Notes: a model not told the origin generated them from the sequence alone. A stretch of DNA of 64,000 nucleotides from Muricoccus roseus (GCF_900141905.1 NZ_FQZF01000003.1:62001-126000), one strand, 5' to 3'; counted from the stretch's first letter, positions 11,846-20,993 are shown. Numbers and translations: made by a program.

Positions 11846-12047
11846 GCGATCCACCCCCGAGCCCCCTTTCCGCCCTGCGCCACGCGCAAGCGGTCCCTGC
11901 AACACGAAGCGTAACTTGCGACCTTGGCCAGCGTAAACGCCAAACACGTTCCTGGCAGTCGCGGAGAGGCGCGCGCAAAGAAAAGCGCCACGGCGCGCAA
12001 GCACCGTGACGCATCCGCATCACGACTCTACTTGGAGAAGACTTCGC

Positions 12048-12070
12048 AAGGGCGCCGGAGCGGCGCCCTT
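12048..12070 (-). terminator. Terminator hairpin of rpsT
   Basis: A perfect 10-bp inverted repeat (AAGGGCGCCG / CGGCGCCCTT) with a 3-base loop starts 8 bases past the rpsT stop. There is no strong T run after it on the minus strand. It separates rpsT from dnaA, whose promoter must lie in the remaining gap (11846-12047). Confidence 0.7.
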
Positions 12071-12077
12071 TGCTTGG

Positions 12078-12350
12078 TCAGGCCGCGGCGCCGATCGCCT
12101 TGATGCGGGCCGAAAGCCGCGACAGCTTGCGCGCGACGGTGTTGTCATGCGCCACGCCCTTGTCGGCGGCGCGCTGCAGCTCCGGCTGGGCCAGGCGGAA
12201 CGCCTCCTGGGCCTTCGCCTTGTCGCCGCCGGAAATCGCCTCTTCGACCGCACGGAGGAAGGTGCGGACGCGCGAGCGGCGGGCGCGGTTGCGCTCGAGG
12301 CGCTTCTCGTTCTGCCGGATGCGCTTGCGCGCGGAAGCGGTGTTCGCCAT
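12078..12350 (-). CDS. rpsT: 30S ribosomal protein S20
   Basis: A 90-residue, very basic primary-binding protein of the small subunit that contacts 16S rRNA. The start ATG 12350 gives [20 protein letters not shown], the standard S20 opening. The helices [16 protein letters not shown], the [17 protein letters not shown] segment and the closing [16 protein letters not shown] are typical. Upstream in-frame codons to 12392 are not family sequence. The location just upstream of dnaA on the same strand is conserved in alphaproteobacteria. A hairpin terminator follows at 12048-12070. Confidence 0.97.
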   Translation of the reverse strand: MANTASARKRIRQNEKRLERNRARRSRVRTFLRAVEEAISGGDKAKAQEAFRLAQPELQRAADKGVAHDNTVARKLSRLSARIKAIGAAA

Positions 12351-12424
12351 GGGCCTGAAGGATACCAGTCGAAATGTTCGCGGGACGCGCACCGCTCAAG
12401 GCGGCCGCGAGGAGGGGGGCGTTC

Positions 12425-12433
12425 TATCCACAG
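12425..12433. other. Single near-consensus DnaA box
   Basis: CTATCCACA differs from the consensus TTATCCACA at one position, in the rpsT upstream gap. It is the only good match I noticed near dnaA, so it does not by itself indicate an origin; it could serve DnaA-dependent control of the cluster. Confidence 0.3.
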
Positions 12434-12470
12434 CCCCCCGAGGAGTCAAGGACGAGGAATCCCCCGCGCC

Positions 12471-13250
12471 TCAGGCATTCCGGAAGGCGGGCTTCCGCTT
12501 CTCGGCGAAGGCCGCCATGCCCTCCTTCTGGTCCTCGGTCGCGAAGAGGCTGTGGAAGAGCCGGCGCTCGAAGCGTACCCCCTCCCGCAGGGTCATCTCA
12601 TAGGCGGCGTTCACAGCCTCCTTGGCCAGCACCACCGAGGGCAGGGAGTAGGAGGCGATCGCCTCGCCCATCTTCAGCGCCTCCTCGACCAGGCTCTCCA
12701 CCGGCACCACGCGGGTGACGAGGTTGGACCGCTCCGCCTCGGCGGCATCCATCATGCGGCCGGTCAGGACGAGGTCCATCGCCTTGGACTTGCCCACGGC
12801 CCGGATCAGGCGCTGGGAGCCGCCGGCGCCGGGGATGATCCCTAGCTTGATCTCGGGCTGGCCAAACCGGGCATTCTCGGCCGCGATGATGATGTCGCAC
12901 ATCATGGCCAGCTCGCAGCCGCCGCCGAGGGCGAAGCCCGCCACGGCCGCGATCACCGGCTTCTTGATGGTGAGCACCGTCTCCCACTTGTTGCCGATGA
13001 AGTCCTCGAAATGAATGGCGGGATAGGTGCGGTCCTTCATCTCCTTGATATCGGCGCCAGCGGCGAAGGCCTTCTCGCTGCCCGTCAGCACGATGGCGCC
13101 GATGGCCGGATCTGCCTCGAAGGCCCCCAGCGCCTGGCCCAGCTCGGTCATCAGCTGGTCGCAGAGGGCATTGAGCGCCGAGGGGCGGTCGAGGGTGATC
13201 AACCCCACCTTGCCCCGGGCTTCCGCCTTGATCATCCCGTATTCGGCCAT
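12471..13250 (-). CDS. Enoyl-CoA hydratase
   Basis: A 259-residue crotonase-fold protein hydrating trans-2-enoyl-CoA in fatty-acid oxidation. The oxyanion-hole segments are [11 protein letters not shown] and [13 protein letters not shown]. The two catalytic glutamates of true hydratases are present in GGGCELAM and in the segment [20 protein letters not shown] (the E of PEIKLG). The C-terminal helix contains [20 protein letters not shown], the usual hexamer contact of this family. The chain length and start are standard (ATG 13250). It lies 120 bases upstream of rpsT, a linkage seen near dnaA in other alphaproteobacteria; I infer no functional connection. Confidence 0.95.
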   Translation of the reverse strand: MAEYGMIKAEARGKVGLITLDRPSALNALCDQLMTELGQALGAFEADPAIGAIVLTGSEKAFAAGADIKEMKDRTYPAIHFEDFIGNKWETVLTIKKPVIAAVAGFALGGGCELAMMCDIIIAAENARFGQPEIKLGIIPGAGGSQRLIRAVGKSKAMDLVLTGRMMDAAEAERSNLVTRVVPVESLVEEALKMGEAIASYSLPSVVLAKEAVNAAYEMTLREGVRFERRLFHSLFATEDQKEGMAAFAEKRKPAFRNA

Positions 13251-13333
13251 CGCACCCTCCCGTTGAACGGGCGCAGGCTGTGTCGGGTCGCCGGTCGGGT
13301 CAACCGGGTCCGGTCAACCGGGGGCCGGGCCCG

Positions 13334-14197
13334 TCAGGCGCGCCGCCGCTCCGGCCAGCCGGTCACAATTCCGCCCGAGGCGATCACCGCCGCGCCGAGC
13401 AGGGTCCAGCCATCCGGCGGGTCTCCGAAGATGAGGGCGGAGGAGAGCGTGGCCCAGATCAGCTGGGTGTAGGTCATCGGCGCCAGGATGCTGGCGGGGG
13501 CGCGGGAATAGGCCTGGATGAGCAGGTAATGCCCTGCCGAGCCGAATACGCCAGCCAGGATCATGAGGAGCCAGGCCAGGCTGGAGGGTGCCTGCCAGAC
13601 GAAGGGTTGGGCCAGCCCCGCGACCGCGCCCGCGGCCAGGCCGGTATGGAGGATGATGGTGCTCGGCCCATCCACCGCGGAGAGCTTGCGGGTGAGGATC
13701 TGGTACACGCCGAAGGAGGCCGCGGTGCCGAGCGGGAGGAAGAGCGCCCAATGCGGCATCTCGCCCGTCAGGAAGGGCGGGCGCAGCGCGATCATCACCC
13801 CGACCAGCCCGATCCCGATGCCGACCCAGCGGCGGGGCCCCACCACCTCGCGCAGCACCAGGGCGGCCAGGCCCGCGGTGAAGATGGGGGAGGCGAAGGT
13901 GACGGCGGAGGCGTCCGCGAGCGGGATGTAGGAGAGCGCCACGACGAAGAGGACATTGGCCAGCAGCAGCGCGAGGCTCCGCACCACCTCCAGCCCCGGC
14001 GCGCGGCTGCGCCAGGGAAGGCGCCCCATGGCCAGCCGCAGCGCCAGCGCCACGACGAGCGTGTGGAAGACGAAGCGCATGAAGACGATCTGCGGCACGG
14101 GGTAATCGGCGGTCAGCATCTTCGTCACCGTGTCCAGCGCGACGAAAAGGGCGATGGCCGAGAACTGGAGCAGCAGGCCGGCGAGGATGGGGGACAT
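13334..14197 (-). CDS. DMT-superfamily permease (EamA)
   Basis: A 287-residue inner-membrane protein with about ten hydrophobic helices arranged as two EamA repeats. The first contains FMRFVFHTLVVALALRL and SYIPLADASAVTFASPIF; the second, from about residue 150, contains the matching LIQAYSRAPASILAPMTYTQ. The Ala-Ser-Pro-motif pairs are typical of the DMT drug/metabolite exporters. The substrate cannot be predicted; RhtA- or RarD-like efflux of amino acids or metabolites is common in the family. It is on the minus strand, 48 bases after the Bug protein gene, and could share its transcript. Confidence 0.9.
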   Translation of the reverse strand: MSPILAGLLLQFSAIALFVALDTVTKMLTADYPVPQIVFMRFVFHTLVVALALRLAMGRLPWRSRAPGLEVVRSLALLLANVLFVVALSYIPLADASAVTFASPIFTAGLAALVLREVVGPRRWVGIGIGLVGVMIALRPPFLTGEMPHWALFLPLGTAASFGVYQILTRKLSAVDGPSTIILHTGLAAGAVAGLAQPFVWQAPSSLAWLLMILAGVFGSAGHYLLIQAYSRAPASILAPMTYTQLIWATLSSALIFGDPPDGWTLLGAAVIASGGIVTGWPERRRA

Positions 14198-14245
14198 CGG
14201 GCGGGCTTATGGCATGCGCGGCCCGCCCCGTCCTCCCGCCCAGCC

Positions 14246-15220
14246 TTAGTCGGCGGTCACGTTCGCCGCCTTCGCCACGGGGCCCCAGATGGCATCCTGC
14301 GCACGGATCGTCTCGGCCAGTTCGGCCCGGGTCGAGCCCACCGGCTCCGAGGCCAGCTCCCGCAGCCGCGCGGCCACAGCGGGGTCGCGCGCCAGGGCCA
14401 TCATGGCCTCCTCCAGCCTCGCGGCCACGGGCTCGGGCAGGCCGCGCGGGCCGACCAGGGCGAGCCAGGTTTCCGCGACAAAGCCCGGCACGCTTTCCGC
14501 CACCACCGGCACATCCGGCGCCAGGGCGGAGCGGGTGGGAGAGGCGATCGCGACCGCCCGCGCCCGCCCGTCCCGGGTGGGGGGCAGGCCCGTCACCACC
14601 GTGTCGGTATACAGGGCGATGGTGCCGGTCAGCAGGTCCGGCAGGGCCGGCCCGGTCCCGCGGTAATGCACGATGGTGCATTCACGGCCGAGCTCCCGCA
14701 TCAGCAGCGAGACGGCCAAGTGCTGGGTGGTCCCGGCGCCAGGCGTGCCACAGGGCAGCGGCCCTTTCTCCAGCGCGCTGCGCAGGGAGGCGATATCCGT
14801 GATCCCGGAATTCGGCGCCGCCATGAACACCACGGGAATGGCGGCGAAGCGGCTGATCGGGGTGAAGTCCCGCAGCGGATCGAACGGCATGCTGCGATAG
14901 ATGTGGCGGTTGATGACCAGCGGCCCGGCGGGCACCGCCCCCAGCGTGTTGCCGTCCGGCGCGGCCTTGGCCACCGCATCGGCGGCGATGTTCCCGCCGG
15001 CGCCCGTGCGGTTCTCCACCACCACGGTGCGCCCCAGCCGGGCGGCCAGCCCCTCCCCCATCACGCGGGAGAGGAGGTCGATGCCGCCCCCGGGCGGGAA
15101 GCCGACGATCAGGCGGATCGGCGGCTGGGATTGAGCCTGGGCCAGGGCGGGCGATGCCGATGGCAGCACGGCCGCGAGGCCAAGCGCGAAGGCGCCGAAC
15201 AGGGTGGCGGGGCGGGGCAT
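14246..15220 (-). CDS. Bug-family (TTT) periplasmic binding protein
   Basis: A 324-residue substrate-binding protein of the tripartite tricarboxylate transporter family. A signal peptide covers residues 1-28 (ends PALAQAQ). The family hallmarks are IRLIVGFPPGGGIDLLSR, VVVENRTGAGGNIAADAVAK, PDGNTLGAVPAGPLVINRHI and, late in the protein, LVGPRGLPEPVAARLEEAM. These proteins usually bind carboxylates with TctA/TctB partners, but neither membrane subunit is in the window, so this is an orphan. The ligand is unknown. The gene lies between a SIMPL-domain gene and a DMT permease gene, all on the minus strand. Confidence 0.92.
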   Translation of the reverse strand: MPRPATLFGAFALGLAAVLPSASPALAQAQSQPPIRLIVGFPPGGGIDLLSRVMGEGLAARLGRTVVVENRTGAGGNIAADAVAKAAPDGNTLGAVPAGPLVINRHIYRSMPFDPLRDFTPISRFAAIPVVFMAAPNSGITDIASLRSALEKGPLPCGTPGAGTTQHLAVSLLMRELGRECTIVHYRGTGPALPDLLTGTIALYTDTVVTGLPPTRDGRARAVAIASPTRSALAPDVPVVAESVPGFVAETWLALVGPRGLPEPVAARLEEAMMALARDPAVAARLRELASEPVGSTRAELAETIRAQDAIWGPVAKAANVTAD

Positions 15221-15285
15221 GGGCGAATCCTTCGGGCGTCTTTGCCCGGACGCTCCCGCCCTGCCCCGCCGGCGTCAACCGGGGC

Positions 15286-15978
15286 TCAGTTCGGGGCCAG
15301 CACCACCGAGGCCTGGACCATGGCGGTCACCACGATGTCCTCCACCTGCGCCACCGGCGCGGGCGCGGCGCGCGCCGCCATGGCCTGGGCCATCATTGGC
15401 CGAGGCGGCGCGACATCCGGGGCTTCCAGCTGAAGCTCGGCAATCCGCTCCACGCGCTGGCCCATCTGGGCGGCCACGGCCTCGGCCCGCCGGCGCAGGG
15501 CGTCCAGCGCCATGGAGGCAGCCTCCTGCCGCGCGCCGCGGGCCGTGTCGCGCGTCAGCCCATGCTGGATGCCACCCATTACCAGCCCGCGGGACTGCAG
15601 GGTCCCGGCCAGCTCCAGCAGCGCCGCCTGGTCCTTCGCACGGAGATTGATGGTCTGGGAGGCCACCCAGCGCGCCGGATCCTCCTGCCGCCAGGTGCGA
15701 TAGGCGCCGGTGGAGGCGGTGACGCCCTGGACGCCGCGGGCCGTCTCCAGGGCAGCCGCCATGGTCCGGTTCACCGTGGCCTGAGCGCCGGCGGCCGAGG
15801 ACTCGCGCGCCTCGAACCGGAGATTGGCCACGACCTCATCCGGGGCGCGCGTCACCTCGGCGGATTCACCCAGGCGGAGGAGGGTTCCGGGGCCCGGGAA
15901 CACGGCCGCCGGCTGCGCCGTGGCCGCGCCGGCCAGGAGCGGGAGAGCGAGGAGGGACATCAGGAGGGTGCGTCTCAT
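15286..15978 (-). CDS. SIMPL-domain (DUF541) periplasmic protein
   Basis: A 230-residue exported protein starting at ATG 15978 with an AAGGAT ribosome site. The signal peptide is MRRTLLMSLLALPLLAGAAT with cleavage near AQP. The mature part matches the SIMPL/DUF541 fold: LLRLGESAEVTRAPDEVVAN opens the first repeat. VTASTGAYRTWRQEDPARW is the usual mid block, followed by a helix-rich region (MALDALRRRAEAVAAQMGQR). The C-terminal strand reads QVEDIVVTAMVQASVVL. Family members (for example E. coli YggE) are linked to oxidative-stress tolerance, but the biochemical role is open. The gene is divergent from the PH-domain gene across 204 bases. Confidence 0.85.
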   Translation of the reverse strand: MRRTLLMSLLALPLLAGAATAQPAAVFPGPGTLLRLGESAEVTRAPDEVVANLRFEARESSAAGAQATVNRTMAAALETARGVQGVTASTGAYRTWRQEDPARWVASQTINLRAKDQAALLELAGTLQSRGLVMGGIQHGLTRDTARGARQEAASMALDALRRRAEAVAAQMGQRVERIAELQLEAPDVAPPRPMMAQAMAARAAPAPVAQVEDIVVTAMVQASVVLAPN

Positions 15979-16182
15979 GCCGGTGATCCTTTCCGTGTTG
16001 GTGCGGCGGAGATGGGGCGGCACGGTGCCCGGACAGCGGCGGCGCGCGCTTGTGATCGCCTTCCCCCCTCGGGGCCGATCTCCCCCACGAAACGGTCCCC
16101 CCGGGGCTGCGGGACCGATGGTGCTGGTCTAGGCTCGCCGCGACGGGCGGCCTTTCCCGCCTCACGGAGCAATGAGAAAGCG

Positions 16183-16569
16183 ATGCTGGGCAAGCTGTTG
16201 GGCGCCGTCACGGGCGATGCAGGCCGAATCGAGCCCGAGGCGCTCGGCGAACGCTTCGTGGAGTCCCTCTTCCCCGGCGAGACGGTCCTGGCGGCGTTCC
16301 GCACGGTGCGGGACGGTTTCGCCCTGACGGATTGGCGCCTGATGCTGGTGAACCGCCAGGGCGTCACCGGCTCGAAGACGGAGGTGGTCAGCATTCCCTA
16401 CCGCTCGGTGCTGCGCTTCTCGCTGGAGACCGGGGGGACATTGGAGCTGGACGACGAGCTGAAGATCTGGGACCGCGCCTCCGACGCACCCTGGTCCTTC
16501 AGCTTCCGCCGTGGCGGCGGCGCAGCGGCCGAGGCGCACCGGATTCTTTCGGAACGGGTCCGCGGCTAG
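16183..16569 (+). CDS. PH-domain-like small protein
   Basis: A 128-residue cytoplasmic protein with a single bacterial pleckstrin-homology-like barrel. The segments LFPGETVLAAFRTVRDGFAL, TDWRLMLVNRQGVTGSKTEV and VVSIPYRSVLRFSLETGGTL correspond to the beta strands seen in the bacterial PH family. The final DDELKIWDRA and C-terminal helix AAAEAHRILSERVR complete it. ATG 16183 is preceded by GAGAAAG. No partner or enzymatic motif is visible; such proteins are of unknown role, often linked to membrane stress. Eighteen bases separate it from the DMT permease gene on the same strand. Confidence 0.75.
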   Translation: MLGKLLGAVTGDAGRIEPEALGERFVESLFPGETVLAAFRTVRDGFALTDWRLMLVNRQGVTGSKTEVVSIPYRSVLRFSLETGGTLELDDELKIWDRASDAPWSFSFRRGGGAAAEAHRILSERVRG

Positions 16570-16587
16570 CACGCGGCTACCGACTCC

Positions 16588-17490
16588 ATGCCGCTCTGGC
16601 TGGCCGCCACCCTGTCGGCCGCGCTGTTCCAATGCTGGCGCACGGCGCTCCAGCAGAAGCTGCGCGGCGCGCTTTCCCTCAATGCCGCCGCCGTGGTGCG
16701 CTATCTCTACGGCGTGCCGCCCGGGCTTGCGCTGCTCGGCACCTGGTGGTGGGCGACAGGCGGCACGCTGCCGGCCTTCGGGGCCTGGGCCCTCTTCCTC
16801 TGCGCCCTCGGCGGACTGCTGCAGATCTTCGGTACCGTCTTCCTCATCGCCTCCTTCGCGCCGCGCGGCTTCGCCGTCGGCACCGCCTATTCCAAGACGG
16901 AGGCGCTGCAGGGCGCGGTCTTCGCCATGGTGCTGCTGGGCGAGCATCTGTCGCCCCTCGCCTGGGCCGGCGTTGCGCTGGGCGTCTGCGCGGTGCTGTG
17001 GCTCTCCATGGCGGGGCAGGTCGGCAGCATCGCGCAGGCCTTGCGGGCCACGGCGCAGCCCGCCGCGCTGTGCGGCATCGCCGCCGGCGCCTGTTTCGGC
17101 CTGACCGGAATCGCCATCCGGGCGGCAAATCAGCATCTCGCCGCGCCGGATCCGGTGCTGGGCGCGCTCTGCACCCTGGTGGTGACGAACATGATGCAAA
17201 CCGTCATGCAGGGAGGCTGGCTGATGGCACGGGAGCCGGCCTCGGTGGGTGCGGTGTTCCGGAACTGGCGCAACGCGGCACCCGTGGGGTTGCTCTCCGC
17301 CATGGGCTCGGCCTGCTGGTTCACCGGCTTCGCCCTGGCCCCCGTGGCCCTGGTGCGCTCGGTCGGGCAGGTGGAGATCGTCTTCACCCTCGCCTTCGGC
17401 CGCTGGTACCTGAAGGAACCGCTCAAGGCCCGGGACGCCGTCGGCGCCTTGCTGATCGTCTCCAGCGTGGTGCTGGTCGTCCTGAGCTGA
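16588..17490 (+). CDS. EamA-family DMT permease
   Basis: A 300-residue inner-membrane protein with two EamA repeats and about ten helices. The tail of repeat 1 (TAYSKTEALQGAVFAMVLLG) and of repeat 2 (LVRSVGQVEIVFTLAFGRW) form the typical symmetric pair, each followed by a short charged loop and a final helix. The end, AVGALLIVSSVVLVVLS, is a last membrane span. The substrate is unknown. The antiporter gene starts 55 bases downstream on the same strand, so both may be expressed together. Confidence 0.9.
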   Translation: MPLWLAATLSAALFQCWRTALQQKLRGALSLNAAAVVRYLYGVPPGLALLGTWWWATGGTLPAFGAWALFLCALGGLLQIFGTVFLIASFAPRGFAVGTAYSKTEALQGAVFAMVLLGEHLSPLAWAGVALGVCAVLWLSMAGQVGSIAQALRATAQPAALCGIAAGACFGLTGIAIRAANQHLAAPDPVLGALCTLVVTNMMQTVMQGGWLMAREPASVGAVFRNWRNAAPVGLLSAMGSACWFTGFALAPVALVRSVGQVEIVFTLAFGRWYLKEPLKARDAVGALLIVSSVVLVVLS

Positions 17491-17545
17491 ACCGCGCCGA
17501 TCGGGTCTGGCCCTGGAACGGTTCGGCTGCGACAAACAACCCTCG

Positions 17546-19273
17546 ATGGAACACGCGCCGCCCTTCCTCGCCAGCCTCGTCCTCGGCCTGGCCTTCGCCT
17601 TCGCCTTCGGGCTTGGGGCGCGTGCGCTGCGCATGCCGCCACTCGTTGGCTACCTCGTCGCGGGGGTGGCGATCGGGCCGAACACGCCGGGCCTGATCAT
17701 CGACGGCGCCTTCACCCGCACCCTGGCGGAAGTGGGCGTGGGCCTGCTGCTCTTCGGCGTCGGGCTGCATTTCCGCCCGCAGGATCTCCTCACGGTCTGG
17801 CGCGTGGCCGTGCCGGGCGCGACGGCGCAGGTGGCCATCGGCATGCTGCTGGGGGCGGCGCTGGGCATGGCCCTGCCCGGCCTCGGCTTCGGCCCCGCGC
17901 TCGTCTTCGGCCTCGCCCTCGCCATCGCCTCCACCGCCGTCGCCACAAGGGCGCTGGAGGAGCGTGGCCAGCTTTCCGGAGAGGCCGCGCGCATCGCCCT
18001 GGGCTGGCTCGTCCTGCAGGACCTGCTGGTGGTGCTGGGGCTGGTTCTCGTCCCCGCCGCCGCGGGTGGGCAGGAGGATGGGATCGGCGGGGCCATCCTG
18101 ATCGCGATCGCCAAGCTCTGCACCTTCATGGCGCTGATGCTGCTCGTGGGGCGGCGCATCCTGCCCTGGGGGCTGGGGCTGGTGGCGCGCTCGGGCTCGC
18201 GCGAGCTGTTCACCCTGTCGGTCGTGGTGGTCGCGCTGGGTGTCGCCTTCGGGGCCTCCACCCTGTTCGGCGTCTCCTTCGCGCTCGGCGCCTTCTTCGC
18301 CGGGGTGGTGCTGGGCGAAAGCGACCTGGGCCACCAGGCGGCGGCCGAAACCCTGCCCCTGCAGCGGATCTTCGCGGCGATCTTCTTCGTGTCGGTGGGC
18401 ATGCTGCTCAACCCGCTGACGGTTCTGGATGCCCCCCTGACCTCGCTGCTTGCGTTGGCCGTGGTGCTGCTCGGCACGGGGGGCGCGACCTTCCTGCTGC
18501 TGGTCCTGCTCCGCATCCCGCCGAAGACCGCCGCGACGGTGGCCGCAGCACTCGCGCAGATCGGCGAATTCTCCTTCGTGCTGATGGAGCTCGCGATTGG
18601 CCAGGGCATCCTGCCGGCGGCGCTGCGCGGCCCCATCCTGCTGGGCAGTTTCGGCGCCATCCTGCTCATGCCCCTCACCTACCGCGCCCTCATGGCTGTG
18701 GCCTCGCGGATGCGAGGCCGGGTCCTCCCTGCGCGCGACAGCAAGGGCCGTTTCGTGCCCAGCCTGCCCCGGCTGGAGAACCACGCGATCCTGGTGGGCT
18801 ATGGCCGGGTGGGCGTGCTGGTCGCGGCCGCGCTCCGCCGCCACAACCTGCCCTTCCTGGTGATCGAGGATGACCGCAAGCGCGCGGAGATGCTCCGCGG
18901 CCAGGGCGTTCCGGTCCTGTGGGGGGATGGAACCCAGCCGGAGATGCTGGAGGCGGCCCATGCGGAACGCGCCCGCCTGCTGATCGTGACCCTGCCCCTG
19001 GCCTGGGAGGCACGGCGAATCGTGGAGCTGGCGCGCGCCGCGAATCCCGGCATCGTCGTCACGGTGCGGGCCCATCAGGATTCCGAGGTGGACTGGCTGC
19101 ATGACCAGGATTCGACCGGGCTGGCGGTGATGGGCGAGCGCGAGGTGGCGCTCGGAATCGCCGATTTCGCGCTGCAGCGGATGGGGGTCGCCTCCACCAC
19201 GGCACAGGCCACCGTGGATGTGCTGCGCAAGCGACGCGTGGCGGATGCGGCGGTGGCAGGGCTCGGCGCTTGA
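17546..19273 (+). CDS. CPA2 cation:proton antiporter, KefB/YbaL type
   Basis: A 575-residue monovalent cation:proton antiporter-2. Residues 1-385 form about 12 membrane helices, with the CPA2 core GYLVAGVAIGPNTPG, GVGLLLFGVGLHFRPQDL, and SFALGAFFAGVVLGESDL. From about residue 410 a cytoplasmic TrkA-N/RCK Rossmann domain follows: ILVGYGRVGVLVAAALRRH, VIEDDRKRAEML, and a nucleotide-binding loop at WGDGTQPEMLEAAH. It probably exports K+ (or Na+) in exchange for H+ under nucleotide control. The family resembles YbaL/KefB rather than KefC; an ancillary KefF/KefG protein is absent. Its TGA overlaps the next gene's TTG start. Confidence 0.92.
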   Translation: MEHAPPFLASLVLGLAFAFAFGLGARALRMPPLVGYLVAGVAIGPNTPGLIIDGAFTRTLAEVGVGLLLFGVGLHFRPQDLLTVWRVAVPGATAQVAIGMLLGAALGMALPGLGFGPALVFGLALAIASTAVATRALEERGQLSGEAARIALGWLVLQDLLVVLGLVLVPAAAGGQEDGIGGAILIAIAKLCTFMALMLLVGRRILPWGLGLVARSGSRELFTLSVVVVALGVAFGASTLFGVSFALGAFFAGVVLGESDLGHQAAAETLPLQRIFAAIFFVSVGMLLNPLTVLDAPLTSLLALAVVLLGTGGATFLLLVLLRIPPKTAATVAAALAQIGEFSFVLMELAIGQGILPAALRGPILLGSFGAILLMPLTYRALMAVASRMRGRVLPARDSKGRFVPSLPRLENHAILVGYGRVGVLVAAALRRHNLPFLVIEDDRKRAEMLRGQGVPVLWGDGTQPEMLEAAHAERARLLIVTLPLAWEARRIVELARAANPGIVVTVRAHQDSEVDWLHDQDSTGLAVMGEREVALGIADFALQRMGVASTTAQATVDVLRKRRVADAAVAGLGA

Positions 19274-19995
19274 CCCTGCGCTTCGATCCGCCGGCGGGAA
19301 CCCGGCAAGGCTTGCCTGTCATCCTCCTGCACGGCGCCGCCTCCGGCCCCTGGGTCTGGGCGGAGGGCTTCGGCCAGCGCCTCGCCGAAGCAGGGCATGC
19401 GGGCCTGGCCGTGCCCCTGCATGGCCGCACCTTGTCCGACCGCCCGGGCGCCGTGCGGGCGGTGCTGGATGCCGGCCCGGCCCTGCTGGTCGGTCATTCC
19501 CTCGGCGCGCTGATCGCGCAGCGCCTTCTCGACCACCCCGCGGTGCGGGGCGCCGCCCTGCTCGCGCCCGTGCCGCCGGAAGGGCTCTGGTGGTCCAACG
19601 CCCACCTGGCCGCCTCCGACCCCGCGCTCTGGGGCGAGGTGGCGAAGATGGCCGGTCCGGGCGAGCCCTCCCCCGCCGTGCTGAGCGGGCTGTTCGGGCC
19701 GGACATGGAGGCCGCGGCGGCCCAGCGCCTCGCCGCGCGGCTGGGGCATGAATCCCCGGCGGCCCTGCTGGAGGCCCAGATGCCGCAACCCGTGACGCCG
19801 GGCTGGGTACATGGCCGCCGCATCCTCGTGCTCGGCGCGGCGCATGACCGGCTGATTCCGCGCGATGCGGTCGAGCGATGCGCCCGCTGGCACGGCGCCG
19901 CGGCCGAATTCCTTCCACGGGCGGGGCACCTGCTGATGCTGGATGCCGGTTGGGAAGATGCGGCAGACCGGATCTCAGCCTGGGCGGCGGGCTGA
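19270..19995 (+). CDS. Alpha/beta hydrolase
   Basis: A 241-residue alpha/beta-hydrolase-fold enzyme. The oxyanion segment is VILLHGAASGPWVW. The nucleophile elbow GHSLGALIA supplies the Ser. A likely Asp is in AAHDRLIPRDAVE, and the catalytic His is in RAGHLLMLDAGWE, so the full triad is present. The start is TTG 19270, overlapping the upstream antiporter stop by four bases (TTGA). The substrate is unknown; lipase/esterase or haloperoxidase-like activity is possible. Translational coupling to the antiporter is likely from the overlap. Confidence 0.88.
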   Translation: MTLRFDPPAGTRQGLPVILLHGAASGPWVWAEGFGQRLAEAGHAGLAVPLHGRTLSDRPGAVRAVLDAGPALLVGHSLGALIAQRLLDHPAVRGAALLAPVPPEGLWWSNAHLAASDPALWGEVAKMAGPGEPSPAVLSGLFGPDMEAAAAQRLAARLGHESPAALLEAQMPQPVTPGWVHGRRILVLGAAHDRLIPRDAVERCARWHGAAAEFLPRAGHLLMLDAGWEDAADRISAWAAG

Positions 19996-20018
19996 GGAAT
20001 GCCCCTGCTGCCCCCGCT

Positions 20019-20993
20019 TCAGCCGATCCGCATGCCGGCCTCTCGGGCCACCTGGCCCCAGCGGGCATGCGCGGCCGCGATCCAGGCGGCCGCCTCGTCG
20101 GGGCCGCCTGCCTCCGGCTCCACGGCCCATCCTGCCAGGCGCTGACGCGTGAGGGGCTCGGCGAGCACCGCGGAGACCAGCGCCGCCCAATCCCGGCGGA
20201 TCTCCATCGGCACGCCACGCGGGGCCATGAGGAGATAGGCGAAGCGCACGTCGAAGCCGGGATGCCCGGCTTCGGCGACGCTCGGCGTGTCCGGCAGCAT
20301 CGCCAGGCGGCTGGGGCCGGAGACGGCGACCGCGCGCAGGCGCCCGTCCCGCACGAAGTCGGCGCCGCCGGACACGGCGATGAAGCCCGCGGCCACCCGC
20401 CCGGCCAGGAGATCCGTCATCGCCTCGGCATTGCCGCGAAACGGCACATGCTCCAGCGCCCCGGGCGGCAGGCCGAGGCGGCTGCGCAGGAACTCCATGG
20501 CGAGATGCCCGGGCGAGCCATTGCCGGCGGAGGCGTAGAGCAGGGGCCGCTCGCGTGCGGCGCGGATGAAGCCCGCAAGGTCCGTGATGTCGGTGGAGGG
20601 ATGCACCAGCAGCGCCACCGGATAGGTGCCGGCGATCGCCAACGGCTCCAGGTCGCGCGGCTCAAAACCGGGATTGGCATAGAGATGCGGGTTAAGGGTG
20701 AAGGTGGTGTCGATCGCCAGCAGGAGCGTGCGGCCATCGGCCGGAGCGCGCGCCATGGCCGCGGCGGCGATGTTGCCATTGGCCCCGGCGCGGTTCTCCA
20801 CCACCACGGTGCCCCTGGGGCGCCCGTCCGCACCGCGCGCCGCGCCATCGGCCAGCAACCGCGCCACCCCGTCCAGCGCCGCGCCGGGCGGGAAGGCGGC
20901 GATGATCCGCGTCACCTCTCCCTGGGCCCCTGCGAGGCGCGGCAAGGCCGCCCCGAGCGTCATCAGCCCCACGAGCCGCCTGCTGACCGTCAT
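20019..20993 (-). CDS. Bug-family (TTT) periplasmic binding protein
   Basis: A 324-residue tripartite-tricarboxylate substrate-binding protein. The export signal MTVSRRLVGLMTLGAALPRL ends near GAQG. Typical segments are IIAAFPPGAALDGVARLLAD, TVVVENRAGANGNIAAAAMA, LYASAGNGSPGHLAMEFLRS and FDVRFAYLLMAPRGVP. I started at ATG 20993 because upstream residues (to 21101) are not signal-like and would overlap the divergent sulfatase leader. TctA/TctB partners are absent, so the protein is an orphan and its ligand unknown. It faces the sulfatase gene across 94 bases, which suggests a shared regulatory interval. Confidence 0.9.
   Translation of the reverse strand: MTVSRRLVGLMTLGAALPRLAGAQGEVTRIIAAFPPGAALDGVARLLADGAARGADGRPRGTVVVENRAGANGNIAAAAMARAPADGRTLLLAIDTTFTLNPHLYANPGFEPRDLEPLAIAGTYPVALLVHPSTDITDLAGFIRAARERPLLYASAGNGSPGHLAMEFLRSRLGLPPGALEHVPFRGNAEAMTDLLAGRVAAGFIAVSGGADFVRDGRLRAVAVSGPSRLAMLPDTPSVAEAGHPGFDVRFAYLLMAPRGVPMEIRRDWAALVSAVLAEPLTRQRLAGWAVEPEAGGPDEAAAWIAAAHARWGQVAREAGMRIG

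Noticed and set aside
9101-11914. A 937-codon plus-strand frame across dnaN and dnaA
   Set aside because: It spans two well-supported minus-strand genes and reads as low-complexity basic sequence without start signals.
13280-15433. A 717-codon plus-strand frame across the DMT and Bug genes
   Set aside because: It is a shadow with Arg/Gly/His-rich composition and no family match, and conflicts with three good minus-strand genes.
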